From Sabulitectum sp964386635 (GTDB lineage: Bacteria; Fermentibacterota; Fermentibacteria; Fermentibacterales; JCC-6), in the NCBI GenBank assembly GCA_964386635.1, contig CAYLRO010000010.1, positions 8,782 through 72,781 on the forward strand: 64,000 nt of DNA. The letters run 5' to 3'. Shown here one piece after another: positions 41,782 to 50,923 of the stretch; positions within the stretch are counted from its first letter, which is position 1; each line of letters starts with the position of its first letter. A model generated the notes under the pieces. The model was not told the origin of the DNA. It was given only the letters and a program-made list of their open reading frames with translations, and did not search any database. Position numbers and translations under genes: made by a program.

Positions 41782-42975
41782 ATGAGACACAGTTATGTAT
41801 ATGCGCTGCTTTCCATTGTGTTGTTGTTTCTGTTTTCCTCATGTGGAGACACTCCATCTGAGTTATCTGGAAACCCTACGCCCAGCATTCTTACAGCGCA
41901 GCTATATCAGGATTCTACGGTCTATGTCAGCTGGAATCAGTGTACTGACACAGATTTCAACACATATATTGTCTGGCGGAGTCAGTCTCCGGGAATAGCA
42001 GCGGATCCTTCTCAGGCACAGGCAGTGAAGATCATTTCAGGTGATCCTCTGCAGAACACCTGGATAGATATCACAGTGGAGCCGGGAGAGACCTACTGGT
42101 ACGTTCTTGAAACAAGGAATACGGCTCTTCTTTCCGCATGGAGCAACGAAGAAACCCTTACAATTCCGCTGAATGAGCCTGATAATCTTACCGTATTCTT
42201 TATAGATCCCACATATGGCTCGCTGTCCGGGGATGCAATGCTCGTTCGGACTCCATCCGGCAACAACTATCTTATTGACGGAGGATCCTGGACCAGCACC
42301 TGGAGCTGCGGTGAGGACAGAATCATACCTCTGCTGGACAGCCTGGGTATTGATCACCTTCAGGGCATTGTAGCCACCCATCCACATTCGGATCACATTG
42401 GCGGATTAAGCGACGTGCTGGAAGAAATGCCTGTGGACATAGTGTGGGACTGCGCCTGGACAGGTGATGTGTCAGGAGCCTACGAATACTTCCTGAACGC
42501 TGTAGCCGAATCCGATGCTCAGTACATTGCCACAAGCAGAGGGATGATACTTGACTGGGATCCTGAGCTCACTGTGGAAGTAATTCACCCCGAGGCTTAT
42601 CCAGGCTCAGGGAACGAGAACAATGCCTCAATAGTTATTCACCTTGAATACAAGGCTGTATCTTTTCTTTTCGCAGGAGATCTTGAGACAGATGACGGCG
42701 AAGAAGTTGTTCTTTCACTTTACAACCCTGAGGATCTCCAGGCAGATGTATTGAAGATCGGCCATCACGGGTCAAGTGATGCTACTTCCAATGCATGGCT
42801 GGACGCTGTTGATCCTGCTTACGCAGCAATTGAAGTCGGGGCAGGCAATCCCTACGGGCATCCTCACTCAGAGGTTATCAATAAGCTTTCCAGCAGAGGG
42901 ATTCCAGTTTACAGAACGGACCAGGACGGTACCTTTGTAATCACTACAGACGGGTATGAGATCACTGTTTTTTAG
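41782..42975 (+). CDS. ComEC/Rec2-type metallo-beta-lactamase-fold lipoprotein
   Basis: A 397-residue exported protein. The lipobox is FSSC (Cys 21). A fibronectin type III-like domain covers about residues 35-130 (VYVSWNQCTDTDFNTYIVWRS). A metallo-beta-lactamase domain follows with THPHSDHIGG (HxHxDH), FLFAGDLETD and IGHHGSSDATS, the metal motifs of the ComEC C-terminal domain. Such stand-alone secreted domains are probable phosphodiesterases or nucleases. It lacks the ComEC membrane channel. The 3' end overlaps the convergent diguanylate cyclase gene by 14 bases. RBS GGCTGGAGCTGA precedes ATG. Confidence 0.88.
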   Translation: MRHSYVYALLSIVLLFLFSSCGDTPSELSGNPTPSILTAQLYQDSTVYVSWNQCTDTDFNTYIVWRSQSPGIAADPSQAQAVKIISGDPLQNTWIDITVEPGETYWYVLETRNTALLSAWSNEETLTIPLNEPDNLTVFFIDPTYGSLSGDAMLVRTPSGNNYLIDGGSWTSTWSCGEDRIIPLLDSLGIDHLQGIVATHPHSDHIGGLSDVLEEMPVDIVWDCAWTGDVSGAYEYFLNAVAESDAQYIATSRGMILDWDPELTVEVIHPEAYPGSGNENNASIVIHLEYKAVSFLFAGDLETDDGEEVVLSLYNPEDLQADVLKIGHHGSSDATSNAWLDAVDPAYAAIEVGAGNPYGHPHSEVINKLSSRGIPVYRTDQDGTFVITTDGYEITVF

Positions 42976-45076
42976 CTGATTTATTCCTCTTGTTCTCGAA
43001 CATCACAAGATCTGCCACTTTCAGAATTTCATCTATTGTGGTTTCCGAATCTGGAGTCCAGTAAGCGTGTCCCATTGAAACTGTGATGTTGTTGCCATCG
43101 ATAGCGGCGAAGCCCTGAAGCTTTTCGATCGCTTTGCTTATCCTGTTTTCCACAATGTGAGTATAGTCACTGGTCATTCTGGTCAGGATGATCAGGAATT
43201 CATCACCGCCGTATCTCAGTACTGTATCCGTTTTGCGCAGAGCGTTCTCCAGTGCTTTTGCCACTTCCTGAAGAACCTGATCGCCTGCCTGGTGGCCGTA
43301 GCGGTCATTGATATTCTTGAAATTATCCACATCTACCATTATGAAGCTGATGGCTGAGTCAAGCCGCCTTGCTCTGTGCTCCTCGAGCTGTATCAGCCTG
43401 TTGAAGTAATTCCTGTTGTAAATGCCTGTGAGCGGATCGTGGAGGGCCTGGTTTATCAGCTGGTGCTGAAGTGCAATTCTCTTTAAAGCCTGTTCAGTGT
43501 ATCCAATGAGAAGCTCAAGAATCCGGGAGTCAACAATCCCGAATACGCTGCTGCTGCTGGACATGATCTGGAACACTGCCTTGCTCCCGAGCCTGAAGCA
43601 TACTCCTGAGCTGCCTGCCGGGCAGAATCCTTCTGACAGGTCTCTTGATCGGAAGTAACACGGGCCTGAAGTGTTAAGTGCAATTGCAGCCATATCCAGG
43701 CTGCATCCGGATTCGCATGGGAAATTCTCTCTGCCGGAGGAGGCGACTATTTTCATTTGGTCGCGATCCTGGAGGAAAATGCAGCTGCATGCTCCATTCA
43801 ATACGGAACTTCCGGCTTCTGCGCATACCCTGTAGATCTCCCCTGCTGATCTGCTTTTCTGCAGCTCACCGGCAACATTGTGAAGCCTCTCTATTCTCTC
43901 TCTGGCATTTTCAGCGGTATCAGATTCCTCGATGGTTTCTGTTATATCCACAATACAGCCTTCACAGAAGTCAATACTGTCGTTCCCGGTTTTTCTTGCC
44001 TGTCCCTGCTCCATTATCCACAAAGTTCGACCGGCTTTGTTCTTGACTCTGTATGTGATGCTGTAGGGTTCGCCGGTTTTCAGTGAATCCTGTATGTGCC
44101 TGAGAACCATTTCCCTGTCCATGTCCACCAGAAGTGAACCGTATGAAACCTTACCGGAGAGGATCTGCTCTTCTGAGTATCCTGTAAATGCCGCTGTACC
44201 GGGCAGAATGAATTCCATGGTTCTGTTTCTGTCTGTTCTGCACTGGAATATCATTCCGCTGCCTGTACCGGGATTCGGGTATCCCTTGAAACTGTTCCTC
44301 TCTGACAGGTCAGCTCTGGTGATAGCGGTGGAGTAAGTGGTACGGAACATTCTGCTCATGAGGTCTTTACCGGCAGGAACAGAAACAAGTGAAACCTGGA
44401 TTTCCTTGCCATCTGATTTCTTCCTCATTGTCTGCAGCCTGAGAGGGCGATCTGCTCTTGCCATTGCATTTATGTAATCTGCTTCAGGCAGAATCACCTC
44501 CGGTATAAAAAATTCTGTAACGTTTCTTCCTGAGATGATATCCAGTGCCACATTGAAATCTGCGGAAAAAGCAGAATTACACGTTTTTACTATTCCGGAA
44601 TAATCTGTGATCAGAGAAGGTTCGCAGGAGTTCTCGAAAGCATTTTCCAGTATTTTGTTATTGCTGAGCTGATCAGTCAATCTTTTCTCATTGCCTCCAG
44701 GGACCATCCTGAAGACAAACTGAATGAGAGAGTGCTGATCATCTGCAGCAATGGCATAGGATGAAAGAAAAACCCGGATAAGTTCTCCGTCTGTCCTTTT
44801 TCTCAGGGTTGTAATCGAGACAGGATTGCCGTCCAGAACCATATCCGAAAGAGTTTCGGATTCTGGAATGAAAGGGGCAGGTGTTATAAGAATGTCCAGA
44901 TCTCTTTCGGTACATTCCTTTTCAGAAAAACCGAAAAGTTCTGTGAATGCATCATTAACCGCAATTATTCTGCGGTTGGAATCACAGAGAACAAGTGCTC
45001 CGGATGAAGCCTCCCAAAGCCTGGAAACAAAATCACTTCCACTTTCTGCAGACACAGGGTCAGTCTCTGGGGTCAA
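42962..45076 (-). CDS. PAS-PAS-PAS-GAF diguanylate cyclase
   Basis: A 704-residue cytoplasmic sensor enzyme that makes cyclic-di-GMP from two GTP. I read three PAS-like domains (about 15-120, 145-245 and 270-385), a GAF-like domain (about 395-540) and a GGDEF domain (about 545-700). The active-site motif is YGGDEF. An RKTD inhibitory I-site (RxxD) lies five residues upstream, so feedback by c-di-GMP is likely. The linker after PAS3 (VDITETIEESD) is the usual PAC end. No transmembrane segment is visible. The start TTG 45076 has GGAGG 6 bases upstream, inside the end of the preceding minus-strand gene. It overlaps the MBL gene convergently. Confidence 0.93.
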   Translation of the reverse strand: MTPETDPVSAESGSDFVSRLWEASSGALVLCDSNRRIIAVNDAFTELFGFSEKECTERDLDILITPAPFIPESETLSDMVLDGNPVSITTLRKRTDGELIRVFLSSYAIAADDQHSLIQFVFRMVPGGNEKRLTDQLSNNKILENAFENSCEPSLITDYSGIVKTCNSAFSADFNVALDIISGRNVTEFFIPEVILPEADYINAMARADRPLRLQTMRKKSDGKEIQVSLVSVPAGKDLMSRMFRTTYSTAITRADLSERNSFKGYPNPGTGSGMIFQCRTDRNRTMEFILPGTAAFTGYSEEQILSGKVSYGSLLVDMDREMVLRHIQDSLKTGEPYSITYRVKNKAGRTLWIMEQGQARKTGNDSIDFCEGCIVDITETIEESDTAENARERIERLHNVAGELQKSRSAGEIYRVCAEAGSSVLNGACSCIFLQDRDQMKIVASSGRENFPCESGCSLDMAAIALNTSGPCYFRSRDLSEGFCPAGSSGVCFRLGSKAVFQIMSSSSSVFGIVDSRILELLIGYTEQALKRIALQHQLINQALHDPLTGIYNRNYFNRLIQLEEHRARRLDSAISFIMVDVDNFKNINDRYGHQAGDQVLQEVAKALENALRKTDTVLRYGGDEFLIILTRMTSDYTHIVENRISKAIEKLQGFAAIDGNNITVSMGHAYWTPDSETTIDEILKVADLVMFENKRNKSAKKQ

Positions 45077-45077
45077 A

Positions 45078-45620
45078 TCATTCCTCCCGCATTCCAGTCA
45101 GCGCCGGTGTGAACTTTACTACTTCTCCGATTCGCTTCTCAGGAGGAAACGGTTCTCCAATAAGCAGCAGCCTGACACTGAATATAAAAAATACAAGCAG
45201 ATATCCAGCAGGTCCATGCGAATAATGCAAAAAATTCACCTGTGATTCAAGGCCTCTTGTTGAGAGGTCAACACAAACGTTTTCCTCCGGGAACCTGTCA
45301 AGTGGAAGATAGCCAGTTATGCGGCCTCTCCGCAGGTCATCATCCATTTCCACCAGAACAGCACCGAAGCAGCCGGCTGCCGCTGCACTTTCAAGAGAAA
45401 GCCCGGCATCTCTGCAGCCGCAAACCATTATTCTTGAACCGTCTGAGAACAGGATGCTGTATCCGGATCGAGAAGGGTTTCTCCAGCAGGGAATCCTGCA
45501 GGATTTCAACCACTTGGCGCACACTGATTCCCTGCAGAGCTGTCTTTGCAGAGAACTGTTGCCGGAAGATTCCCGGGCAATAGTTTTCAGCTTTCCAGGA
45601 GACAGTGAGATGCTTTGCAT
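45078..45620 (-). CDS. Conserved-looking small protein upstream of the diguanylate cyclase, function unknown
   Basis: A protein of about 180 residues, not recognised. It begins MQSISLSPGKLKTIA and has a Cys-rich middle (CRESVCAKWLKSC). A segment SGYSILFSDGSRIMVCGC follows, then GYLPLDRFPEENVCVDLS and a late hydrophobic segment (YLLVFFIFSVRLLLIG) that could be a membrane helix. I prefer ATG 45620, with GGAAAGG 5 bases upstream; an ATG at 45656 is in frame too. It ends with MREE one base before the TTG of the diguanylate cyclase and contains that gene's GGAGG site. This supports a real operon pair over the plus-strand frames here. Confidence 0.6.
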   Translation of the reverse strand: MQSISLSPGKLKTIARESSGNSSLQRQLCRESVCAKWLKSCRIPCWRNPSRSGYSILFSDGSRIMVCGCRDAGLSLESAAAAGCFGAVLVEMDDDLRRGRITGYLPLDRFPEENVCVDLSTRGLESQVNFLHYSHGPAGYLLVFFIFSVRLLLIGEPFPPEKRIGEVVKFTPALTGMREE

Positions 45621-45703
45621 ATGTGCCTTTCCAGACATGTTGATGAAGAATATCATCGCAGCTTCTTCTGCCGGTCAATGACGTTTGCATTTCTTCAATT
45701 GTT

Positions 45704-45733
45704 TGGCTAAATTATCTGTTCCCTGACTACAAT
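45704..45733 (+). promoter_or_regulatory. Possible promoter for the glycine cleavage operon
   Basis: TACAAT (45728-45733) with a poor TGGCTA -35 at 18-base spacing. The whole 45690-45780 stretch is AT-rich and lacks hairpins. No glycine-riboswitch aptamer was recognised. Confidence 0.3.
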
Positions 45734-45780
45734 TATGGTTACATTTTATGTTTAACAGTTATTCCCGAAAAGGGGCAGTA

Positions 45781-46878
45781 ATGGACAAGAAGACTCCACT
45801 TTACGACAGGCATATAGCGCTAGGTGCTACAATACAACCATTTGCTGGCTATCTAATGCCAATAAAGTATGGAACAATACAAAAAGAACACATGGCTGTA
45901 AGGAATAGTGTTGGTGCTTTTGATCTGACACACATGGGTGAATTCAGAGTAACCGGAAAAGACTCAACAGCTTTCCTGGATCATCTTCTGACTAACGATG
46001 CAGATGTTGCACCAGGCAAGGCATATTATTCCACAATGTGCTATCCCGATGGCGGTATCGTTGATGACCTGATCGTTTACAGGATTGCTGACGAGAACTA
46101 TCTCATGGTGGTTAACGCTGCCAATCTGGAAAAGGACTGGGCCTGGGTTCAGAGTCATCTTCAGGATTTCGATGTGAAGGTGGAAAACGAGAGCGATGAT
46201 ACTGCTCTTGTGGCTATTCAGGGACCAAAGGCGCAGGAAGTCTGTAAAGTGCTTACCGACAGTGACCTTGATTCTATCGGGTATTACGAACACACAACCG
46301 GAACATTTGCCGGTGTCAGTGCTCTTATAGCCAGAACCGGATACACAGGCGAAGACGGATTCGAGATTTACATGAAGTACCCCGATGCAGAGAAGGTCTG
46401 GGATTCAGTCATGGAAGCCGGCAGCAAGTATGATATTACAGCTGTGGGTCTGGGAGCCAGGGACACCCTCAGGCTTGAAGTGGGTTATCCCCTTTACGGC
46501 AATGATATAGACCACAGTACTACACCTGTTGAGGCAAAGCTTTCCTGGGTGGTTAAACTGAAGACTGACAAGAATTTCATAGGCAGAGAGTTCATAGAGC
46601 AGCAGAAAGCTGAAAAACCCGGTAGATACCTTGTAGGCATGAATGTAACCGGAAAGGGATTTCCAAGACATGGCACGCCTGTATTCAGCGGTGACAGGAA
46701 GGTGGGTATCGTTACAAGCGGTTCCATCGCCCCGTCTCTTGGAACAGGGATCTGCCTGGGTTATGTGGAGAGGGGTTTCCAGAAAACAGGGAACGAACTT
46801 GAAGCAGAGGTTCGCGGGAGAAGGATTCCGGTAAAAGTTGTGAAAATACCGTTTTACAAAGATGGAAGCAGAAAATAG
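45781..46878 (+). CDS. gcvT: Glycine cleavage system T protein (aminomethyltransferase)
   Basis: A 365-residue enzyme that transfers the methylene of the H-protein-bound aminomethyl group to tetrahydrofolate and releases ammonia. Family motifs: LYDRHIALGATIQPFAGYLMP at the N-terminus, VRNSVGAFDLTHMGEF, and the folate-binding YRIADENYLMVVNAAN. Further motifs are the TGYTGEDGFEIY segment and the C-terminal domain with VGIVTSGSIAPSLG. The ATG 45781 follows AAAAGGGGCAGTA; an upstream ATG at 45748 has no ribosome-binding site. The first ~130 bases are AT-rich with CTA/ATA codons, in contrast to the rest of the gene. It leads gcvT-gcvH-gcvPA-gcvPB. Confidence 0.96.
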   Translation: MDKKTPLYDRHIALGATIQPFAGYLMPIKYGTIQKEHMAVRNSVGAFDLTHMGEFRVTGKDSTAFLDHLLTNDADVAPGKAYYSTMCYPDGGIVDDLIVYRIADENYLMVVNAANLEKDWAWVQSHLQDFDVKVENESDDTALVAIQGPKAQEVCKVLTDSDLDSIGYYEHTTGTFAGVSALIARTGYTGEDGFEIYMKYPDAEKVWDSVMEAGSKYDITAVGLGARDTLRLEVGYPLYGNDIDHSTTPVEAKLSWVVKLKTDKNFIGREFIEQQKAEKPGRYLVGMNVTGKGFPRHGTPVFSGDRKVGIVTSGSIAPSLGTGICLGYVERGFQKTGNELEAEVRGRRIPVKVVKIPFYKDGSRK

Positions 46879-46905
46879 ATATTCTGAAAAACAGGGAGAA
46901 TTACA

Positions 46906-47289
46906 ATGAGCAGTATTCCAGATAATGTCAGATACACTGAAACCCATGAATGGACCCGCAAGGATGGCGACAAGTACATAGTCGGACTCACTGACCATGC
47001 TCAGCACGAGATGGGCGAGATAGTCATGGCGGAGCTTCCGGATGTGGGCTCTGATGCGAAAAAAGCGGAATCAATCGGTGGCCTTGAAGCTGTAAAAACA
47101 GCAGAAGACTTTTATTCACCTCTGGATGGTGAGGTGATAGAGGTTAACGAAGAGCTTGAGGCAAACCCTTCATTAATCAATGAGGATCCATACGGACAGG
47201 GCTGGCTCTTTGCAGTTAAGGCAACTGACGAGACACAGTTTGATTCTCTCCTCTCTGCTGAGGATTACAAGACCCATATAGGAGAGTAG
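46906..47289 (+). CDS. gcvH: Glycine cleavage system H protein
   Basis: A 127-residue lipoyl carrier protein. The lipoylation site is the lysine in GGLEAVKTAEDFYSP, where the canonical ESVK is EAVK. The N-terminal YTETHEWTR and C-terminal EDPYGQGWLF are diagnostic. It shuttles the aminomethyl intermediate between P, T and L proteins. The ATG follows CAGGGAGAATTACA. It is cotranscribed with gcvT (27 bases) and gcvPA (3 bases). No lipoamide dehydrogenase (L protein) or lipoate ligase is in the window. Confidence 0.97.
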   Translation: MSSIPDNVRYTETHEWTRKDGDKYIVGLTDHAQHEMGEIVMAELPDVGSDAKKAESIGGLEAVKTAEDFYSPLDGEVIEVNEELEANPSLINEDPYGQGWLFAVKATDETQFDSLLSAEDYKTHIGE

Positions 47290-47292
47290 TTC

Positions 47293-48639
47293 ATGAGCAT
47301 TTTCGTTCCCAATCGTCAGGGGCAGCGGGAGCAGATGCTGAAGGTGATAGGAGTTGAGAAGTTTGAAGATCTTCTCGCTCCTGTTCCTCAGGCTGTTCGT
47401 CTCGAAAAGGACCTTGACCTTCCACAGCCTGCCAGCGAGCTGGAGCTGAAAAGGGAGTATTCAAGTCTTGCAGAGAAGAATACTGCTGCTGATCTTGTTT
47501 GTTTCCGAGGAGCTGGAGCCTATGACCACTTCATTCCCGCTGCCATAGACAACATTCTTACCAGAAGCGAATTCTTTACAGCATACACGCCCTACCAGGC
47601 TGAGGTGAGTCAGGGTACTCTTCAGGCAATATTCGAGTACCAGACCATGATAGCCAGACTCACCGGGTGTGCTGCGGCCAATGCCAGCATGTACGACGGG
47701 TCTTCCGCTGTTGCTGAAGCAGCTCTTATGGCAATCAGAGCCACCAGAAAGAAGAGAGTTCTTGTTTCAGGGTCAGTGAACCCCAGAACACTGGATGTAA
47801 TGCATACCTACATGGACAATGGTGATTTCACCATTAATGAAGTGCCCTTCGGAGTTGACGGACTTACTGATCTCACCGCTGCCGGTGTTCTTGCTTCAGG
47901 TGAGACCGCAGCTCTCGTTATTCAGTATCCCAACTTTTTCGGTGGGATTGAAGATCTTAAAGCTGCAGCAGACCTTATCCACAGTAACAACGGTCTTTTA
48001 GTAGTGGCAGCTGACCCAATTGCGCTGGGAATACTTGAAGCACCGGGAAATCTCGGAGCTGATGTGGTTGTAGGAGAAGGTCAGCCAATGGGAATACCAA
48101 TGAGTTACGGCGGTCCGTACGCCGGATTCATGGCTGCAGGGGAAAAACTCCTGAGAAAAATGCCTGGAAGAATAGTGGGAAAAACTGAAGACAGAGCAGG
48201 TAATACCGGATACGTTCTTACTCTGCAGACCAGAGAACAGCACATAAAAAGAGCTAAAGCTACAAGCAATATCTGTTCAAATCAGGCTCTGATGGCCCTG
48301 GCTAATGTGGTGTATCTGTCTCTTACCGGCGAAACTGGTTTCAGGGAAATAGCTGAACAGTGCTGGCACAAATCTCATTATCTCCAGAAGAGTCTTCTTG
48401 AGATAGACGGGGTTTCCCGGCATTTCAATGCTCCCTTCTGCAGGGAGTTTGTACTGGACCTGCCTGTTTCAGCTGAGGAAGCGGAAAAGGCACTGGCGGA
48501 AAAAGGATACCTGGCAGGGCTCCCTCTGCCTGGTCTAGGAGAGAATGCAATGCTTTTTACCGCAACAGAAAAAAGAACCCGTGAAGAGATTGACGGATTT
48601 GCAGGAGCTTTAGCAGAATGTGTCGGGAGGGACAGGTAA
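47293..48639 (+). CDS. gcvPA: Glycine dehydrogenase (decarboxylating) subunit 1
   Basis: A 448-residue N-terminal half of the split P protein, which with gcvPB decarboxylates glycine and transfers the aminomethyl group to GcvH. Motifs: FRGAGAYDHFIPAAID, FFTAYTPYQAEVSQGTLQ, NASMYDGSSAVAEAALMA, GEGQPMGIPMSYGGPYAG and TLQTREQHIKRAKATSNIC. These match GcvPA throughout. The split form is usual in Firmicutes, Thermotogae and many anaerobes. ATG 47293 lies 3 bases after the gcvH stop. Its stop shares one base with the gcvPB start (TAATG). Confidence 0.97.
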   Translation: MSIFVPNRQGQREQMLKVIGVEKFEDLLAPVPQAVRLEKDLDLPQPASELELKREYSSLAEKNTAADLVCFRGAGAYDHFIPAAIDNILTRSEFFTAYTPYQAEVSQGTLQAIFEYQTMIARLTGCAAANASMYDGSSAVAEAALMAIRATRKKRVLVSGSVNPRTLDVMHTYMDNGDFTINEVPFGVDGLTDLTAAGVLASGETAALVIQYPNFFGGIEDLKAAADLIHSNNGLLVVAADPIALGILEAPGNLGADVVVGEGQPMGIPMSYGGPYAGFMAAGEKLLRKMPGRIVGKTEDRAGNTGYVLTLQTREQHIKRAKATSNICSNQALMALANVVYLSLTGETGFREIAEQCWHKSHYLQKSLLEIDGVSRHFNAPFCREFVLDLPVSAEEAEKALAEKGYLAGLPLPGLGENAMLFTATEKRTREEIDGFAGALAECVGRDR

Positions 48640-50081
48640 TGGAGAAGACCATATTCAGCCACAGCTGTCCGGGCCGCACAGGTGTTGCCCTTCCAAAGCT
48701 TGATGTTCCTGAAACTGCAATTCCTGATCATTTCAGCCGCAGCGGCCGGATCGGTCTGCCTGAAGTGACGGAAAACCAGGTTCTCAGGCACTTTGTCAGG
48801 CTTTCCACAAAGAATTACTGTATTGAAAGCGGAATGTATCCTCTTGGATCATGCACCATGAAATACAATCCCAGGCTTCACGAATACCTTGCCAGGATAG
48901 ATCGGCTTGCTTCTGTTCATCCGCTCTCTCCGGACAGCACGGTTCAGGGTTCTCTTGAACTCATGCACAATCTGGGTGAATCACTTTGCGAGATAACCGG
49001 ATTTGAATCGGTGACTTTGCAGCCTGCAGCAGGAGCTCAGGGTGAGTTCACAGGAATAATGCTGATAAAAAAGTGGCAGGAGGACAGAAATCAGGGGCAC
49101 AGGAACGAGGTTCTCATGCCGGATTCCGCCCATGGAACCAACCCTGCCACAAGCACTCTTGCAGGCCTTAAGGTTGTAAGCGTAAAGTCCGATGAACACG
49201 GCAGAGTCGATGTTGAAGATCTCAGGAGCAAGGCTGGTGAGAATACCTGTGCCTTCATGCTCACAAACCCCAACACACTGGGTATTTTTGAGAGCAGCAT
49301 ACAGGAGATCACAAAAATAGTTCATGATGCAGGCGGTCTGAATTACATGGACGGTGCAAACATGAATGCAATGATGGGTATTGCCAGACCCGGGGACATG
49401 GGTTTTGATGTCTGCCACCTGAACCTGCACAAAACCTTCAGCACTCCTCACGGCGGCGGCGGACCAGGAGCAGGTCCTGTGTGCTGCAGAGAATTCCTCA
49501 AGCCCTTCCTCCCTGCTTCTTCAGTGGAGAAGAACGGTAAGGAATATTCCCTTACCGGTAAAACCGGTAAATCACTGGGAAGACTTCTTGCCTTTCATGG
49601 AAACACCGGAGTTCTGTACAGGGCATACGCGTACATAAGAACCCTTGGTGGAGATGGTCTCAAAGAAGCATCGCAGGTTGCACTTATAAATGCAAACTAC
49701 CTCAAGGCCAGGCTTAAGCCCTACTACGATGTGCCCAACGATGACGGGCCATGCATGCATGAATTCGTAGCAAGCGGAGCTGCCATGGCAAAAAAGGGTG
49801 TTAAAACCCTGGATATAGCCAAGCGACTTCTTGACTATGGCTTTCATGCACCCACTATCTACTTCCCGCAGATCGTGAAGGAAGCTCTGATGATCGAGCC
49901 CACCGAGACGGAAAGCCTGGAGACTCTTGATGAATTCGTGGATGCCATGATTGCAATTGCCCGTGAAGTTGAGGAAAAACCCCATCTTGTTACAGATGCA
50001 CCGGTGAATACTCCTGTGCTCCGTCTGGATGAGGTAAAGGCTGTAAAGGACCTTGAACTGGTGGAGCCTGTTGAGTACTGA
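48639..50081 (+). CDS. gcvPB: Glycine dehydrogenase (decarboxylating) subunit 2
   Basis: A 480-residue catalytic half of the P protein carrying pyridoxal phosphate. The Schiff-base lysine is in HLNLHKTFSTPHGGGGPG. SCTMKYNPRLHE, LQPAAGAQGEFTG, PDSAHGTNPAT and the NYMDGANMNA region are family motifs. ATG 48639 was chosen because it gives the normal N-terminus and follows GGGAGGGACAGGTA; an earlier in-frame ATG lies inside gcvPA. The 3' end overlaps the next gene by about 11 bases, extending the operon to unrelated-looking small proteins and a GlmL-like ATPase. Confidence 0.97.
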   Translation: MEKTIFSHSCPGRTGVALPKLDVPETAIPDHFSRSGRIGLPEVTENQVLRHFVRLSTKNYCIESGMYPLGSCTMKYNPRLHEYLARIDRLASVHPLSPDSTVQGSLELMHNLGESLCEITGFESVTLQPAAGAQGEFTGIMLIKKWQEDRNQGHRNEVLMPDSAHGTNPATSTLAGLKVVSVKSDEHGRVDVEDLRSKAGENTCAFMLTNPNTLGIFESSIQEITKIVHDAGGLNYMDGANMNAMMGIARPGDMGFDVCHLNLHKTFSTPHGGGGPGAGPVCCREFLKPFLPASSVEKNGKEYSLTGKTGKSLGRLLAFHGNTGVLYRAYAYIRTLGGDGLKEASQVALINANYLKARLKPYYDVPNDDGPCMHEFVASGAAMAKKGVKTLDIAKRLLDYGFHAPTIYFPQIVKEALMIEPTETESLETLDEFVDAMIAIAREVEEKPHLVTDAPVNTPVLRLDEVKAVKDLELVEPVEY

Positions 50082-50514
50082 AACGGATCCGGAACTTCAG
50101 GACACAGTTTCTGAAGAAGTATTGGAATGGACCTCTCTGCCTATGCGGGAGAGACCGGGAGCCACAGCTTGTCTTGTGTTCATTATGATAACAGCATCCT
50201 GGGCTGCATCAATGTTCATGGGAAATCTGTGGTGGGGAATTGTCGGGCTTGCCCTTCTTTTTCTTTCCATGTGGAACTATTTCCTGCCGGTGAGATTCAC
50301 AATGGACGGAGCCGGAGTGAGAAAGAAATCACCATTTGGTGAGGAGGTCAGAAAGTGGAGGGAAGTGAGAAGTATCGTACCTGACAGGTATGGAGTTCTT
50401 CTCAGCCCTTTTGCTGAACCTACCAGACTGGCCAAGTTCCGGGGACTCAGCGTGCAGTTCTCCGGGAACAGAAAGGAAGTTCTTGAGTTTATTCGGACCA
50501 GGACTGGATCCTGA
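50071..50514 (+). CDS. Small two-helix membrane protein, function unknown
   Basis: A 147-residue protein. An acidic N-terminus (MSTETDPELQDTVSEE) is followed by two adjacent membrane helices (CLVFIMITASWAASMF and WWGIVGLALLFLSMW). A C-terminal domain comes next: FLPVRFTMDGAGVRKKSPFGEEVRKWREVRSI, then LSPF. That is the pattern of small membrane-anchored PH-like (YcxB/bPH) domains, which is inference. The start TTG 50071 has GGTGGAG 4 bases upstream and overlaps the end of gcvPB. Its last codons hold the ribosome-binding site of the following gene. Confidence 0.65.
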   Translation: MSTETDPELQDTVSEEVLEWTSLPMRERPGATACLVFIMITASWAASMFMGNLWWGIVGLALLFLSMWNYFLPVRFTMDGAGVRKKSPFGEEVRKWREVRSIVPDRYGVLLSPFAEPTRLAKFRGLSVQFSGNRKEVLEFIRTRTGS

Positions 50515-50923
50515 AGATTTTCAGAATGACACTCCTGAAGACTATGAGAAACTGTGCAGAAAGATTGCCGTGAAAATAGTAGAGAGGGACCTGACAGTTC
50601 CTGCTATCATGTTTCTGGAATCTATTAAACCGGTTTCTTTCCTTGGCAGCCAGATGCTGGTTTTCGCAAATCCGGTTGTTTCCCTTATAGTACAAACAGG
50701 GGATTATTATCGATTTGTAAGAATGATAGAGGATCGGGAAAACATAGAAAAACTGACAGTGGCAATAGAAGAAGAAAACGCAGAAGCATCCAGACTCAGG
50801 CGTGAGGCTAAGAAGGTAAGACGGCAGAAACGCAGGTCTTTCTTCAAACGCTTCTTCCGTCTGGGCGGGGATGACGGGATGCAGGAAAGCGAAGGGAGAG
50901 GCAGTGGGCACGGACAGAGTTAA
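50483..50923 (+). CDS. Conserved-looking hypothetical protein with basic coiled C-terminus
   Basis: A 146-residue protein starting at TTG 50483, preceded by AGAAAGGAAG and overlapping the upstream gene by 32 bases. Residues 18-90 are mixed with VERDLTVPAIMFLESIKPVSFLGSQ. This segment is familiar from small proteins encoded next to GlmL-like ATPases in other genomes, although I cannot name a family. A charged helical C-terminus (IEEENAEASRLRREAKKVRRQKRR) ends in a Phe/Arg-rich tail that might touch membrane or nucleic acid. It overlaps the GlmL-like gene start by 20 bases, suggesting coupled synthesis. Confidence 0.6.
   Translation: MSLFGPGLDPEDFQNDTPEDYEKLCRKIAVKIVERDLTVPAIMFLESIKPVSFLGSQMLVFANPVVSLIVQTGDYYRFVRMIEDRENIEKLTVAIEEENAEASRLRREAKKVRRQKRRSFFKRFFRLGGDDGMQESEGRGSGHGQS

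Noticed and set aside
45242..45681. Two plus-strand frames of 113 and 120 codons
   Set aside because: They overlap the minus-strand partner gene of the diguanylate cyclase, which has better start sites and operon geometry.
45690..45780. Glycine riboswitch before gcvT
   Set aside because: The 90-base AT-rich leader is too short and has no aptamer-like stems.
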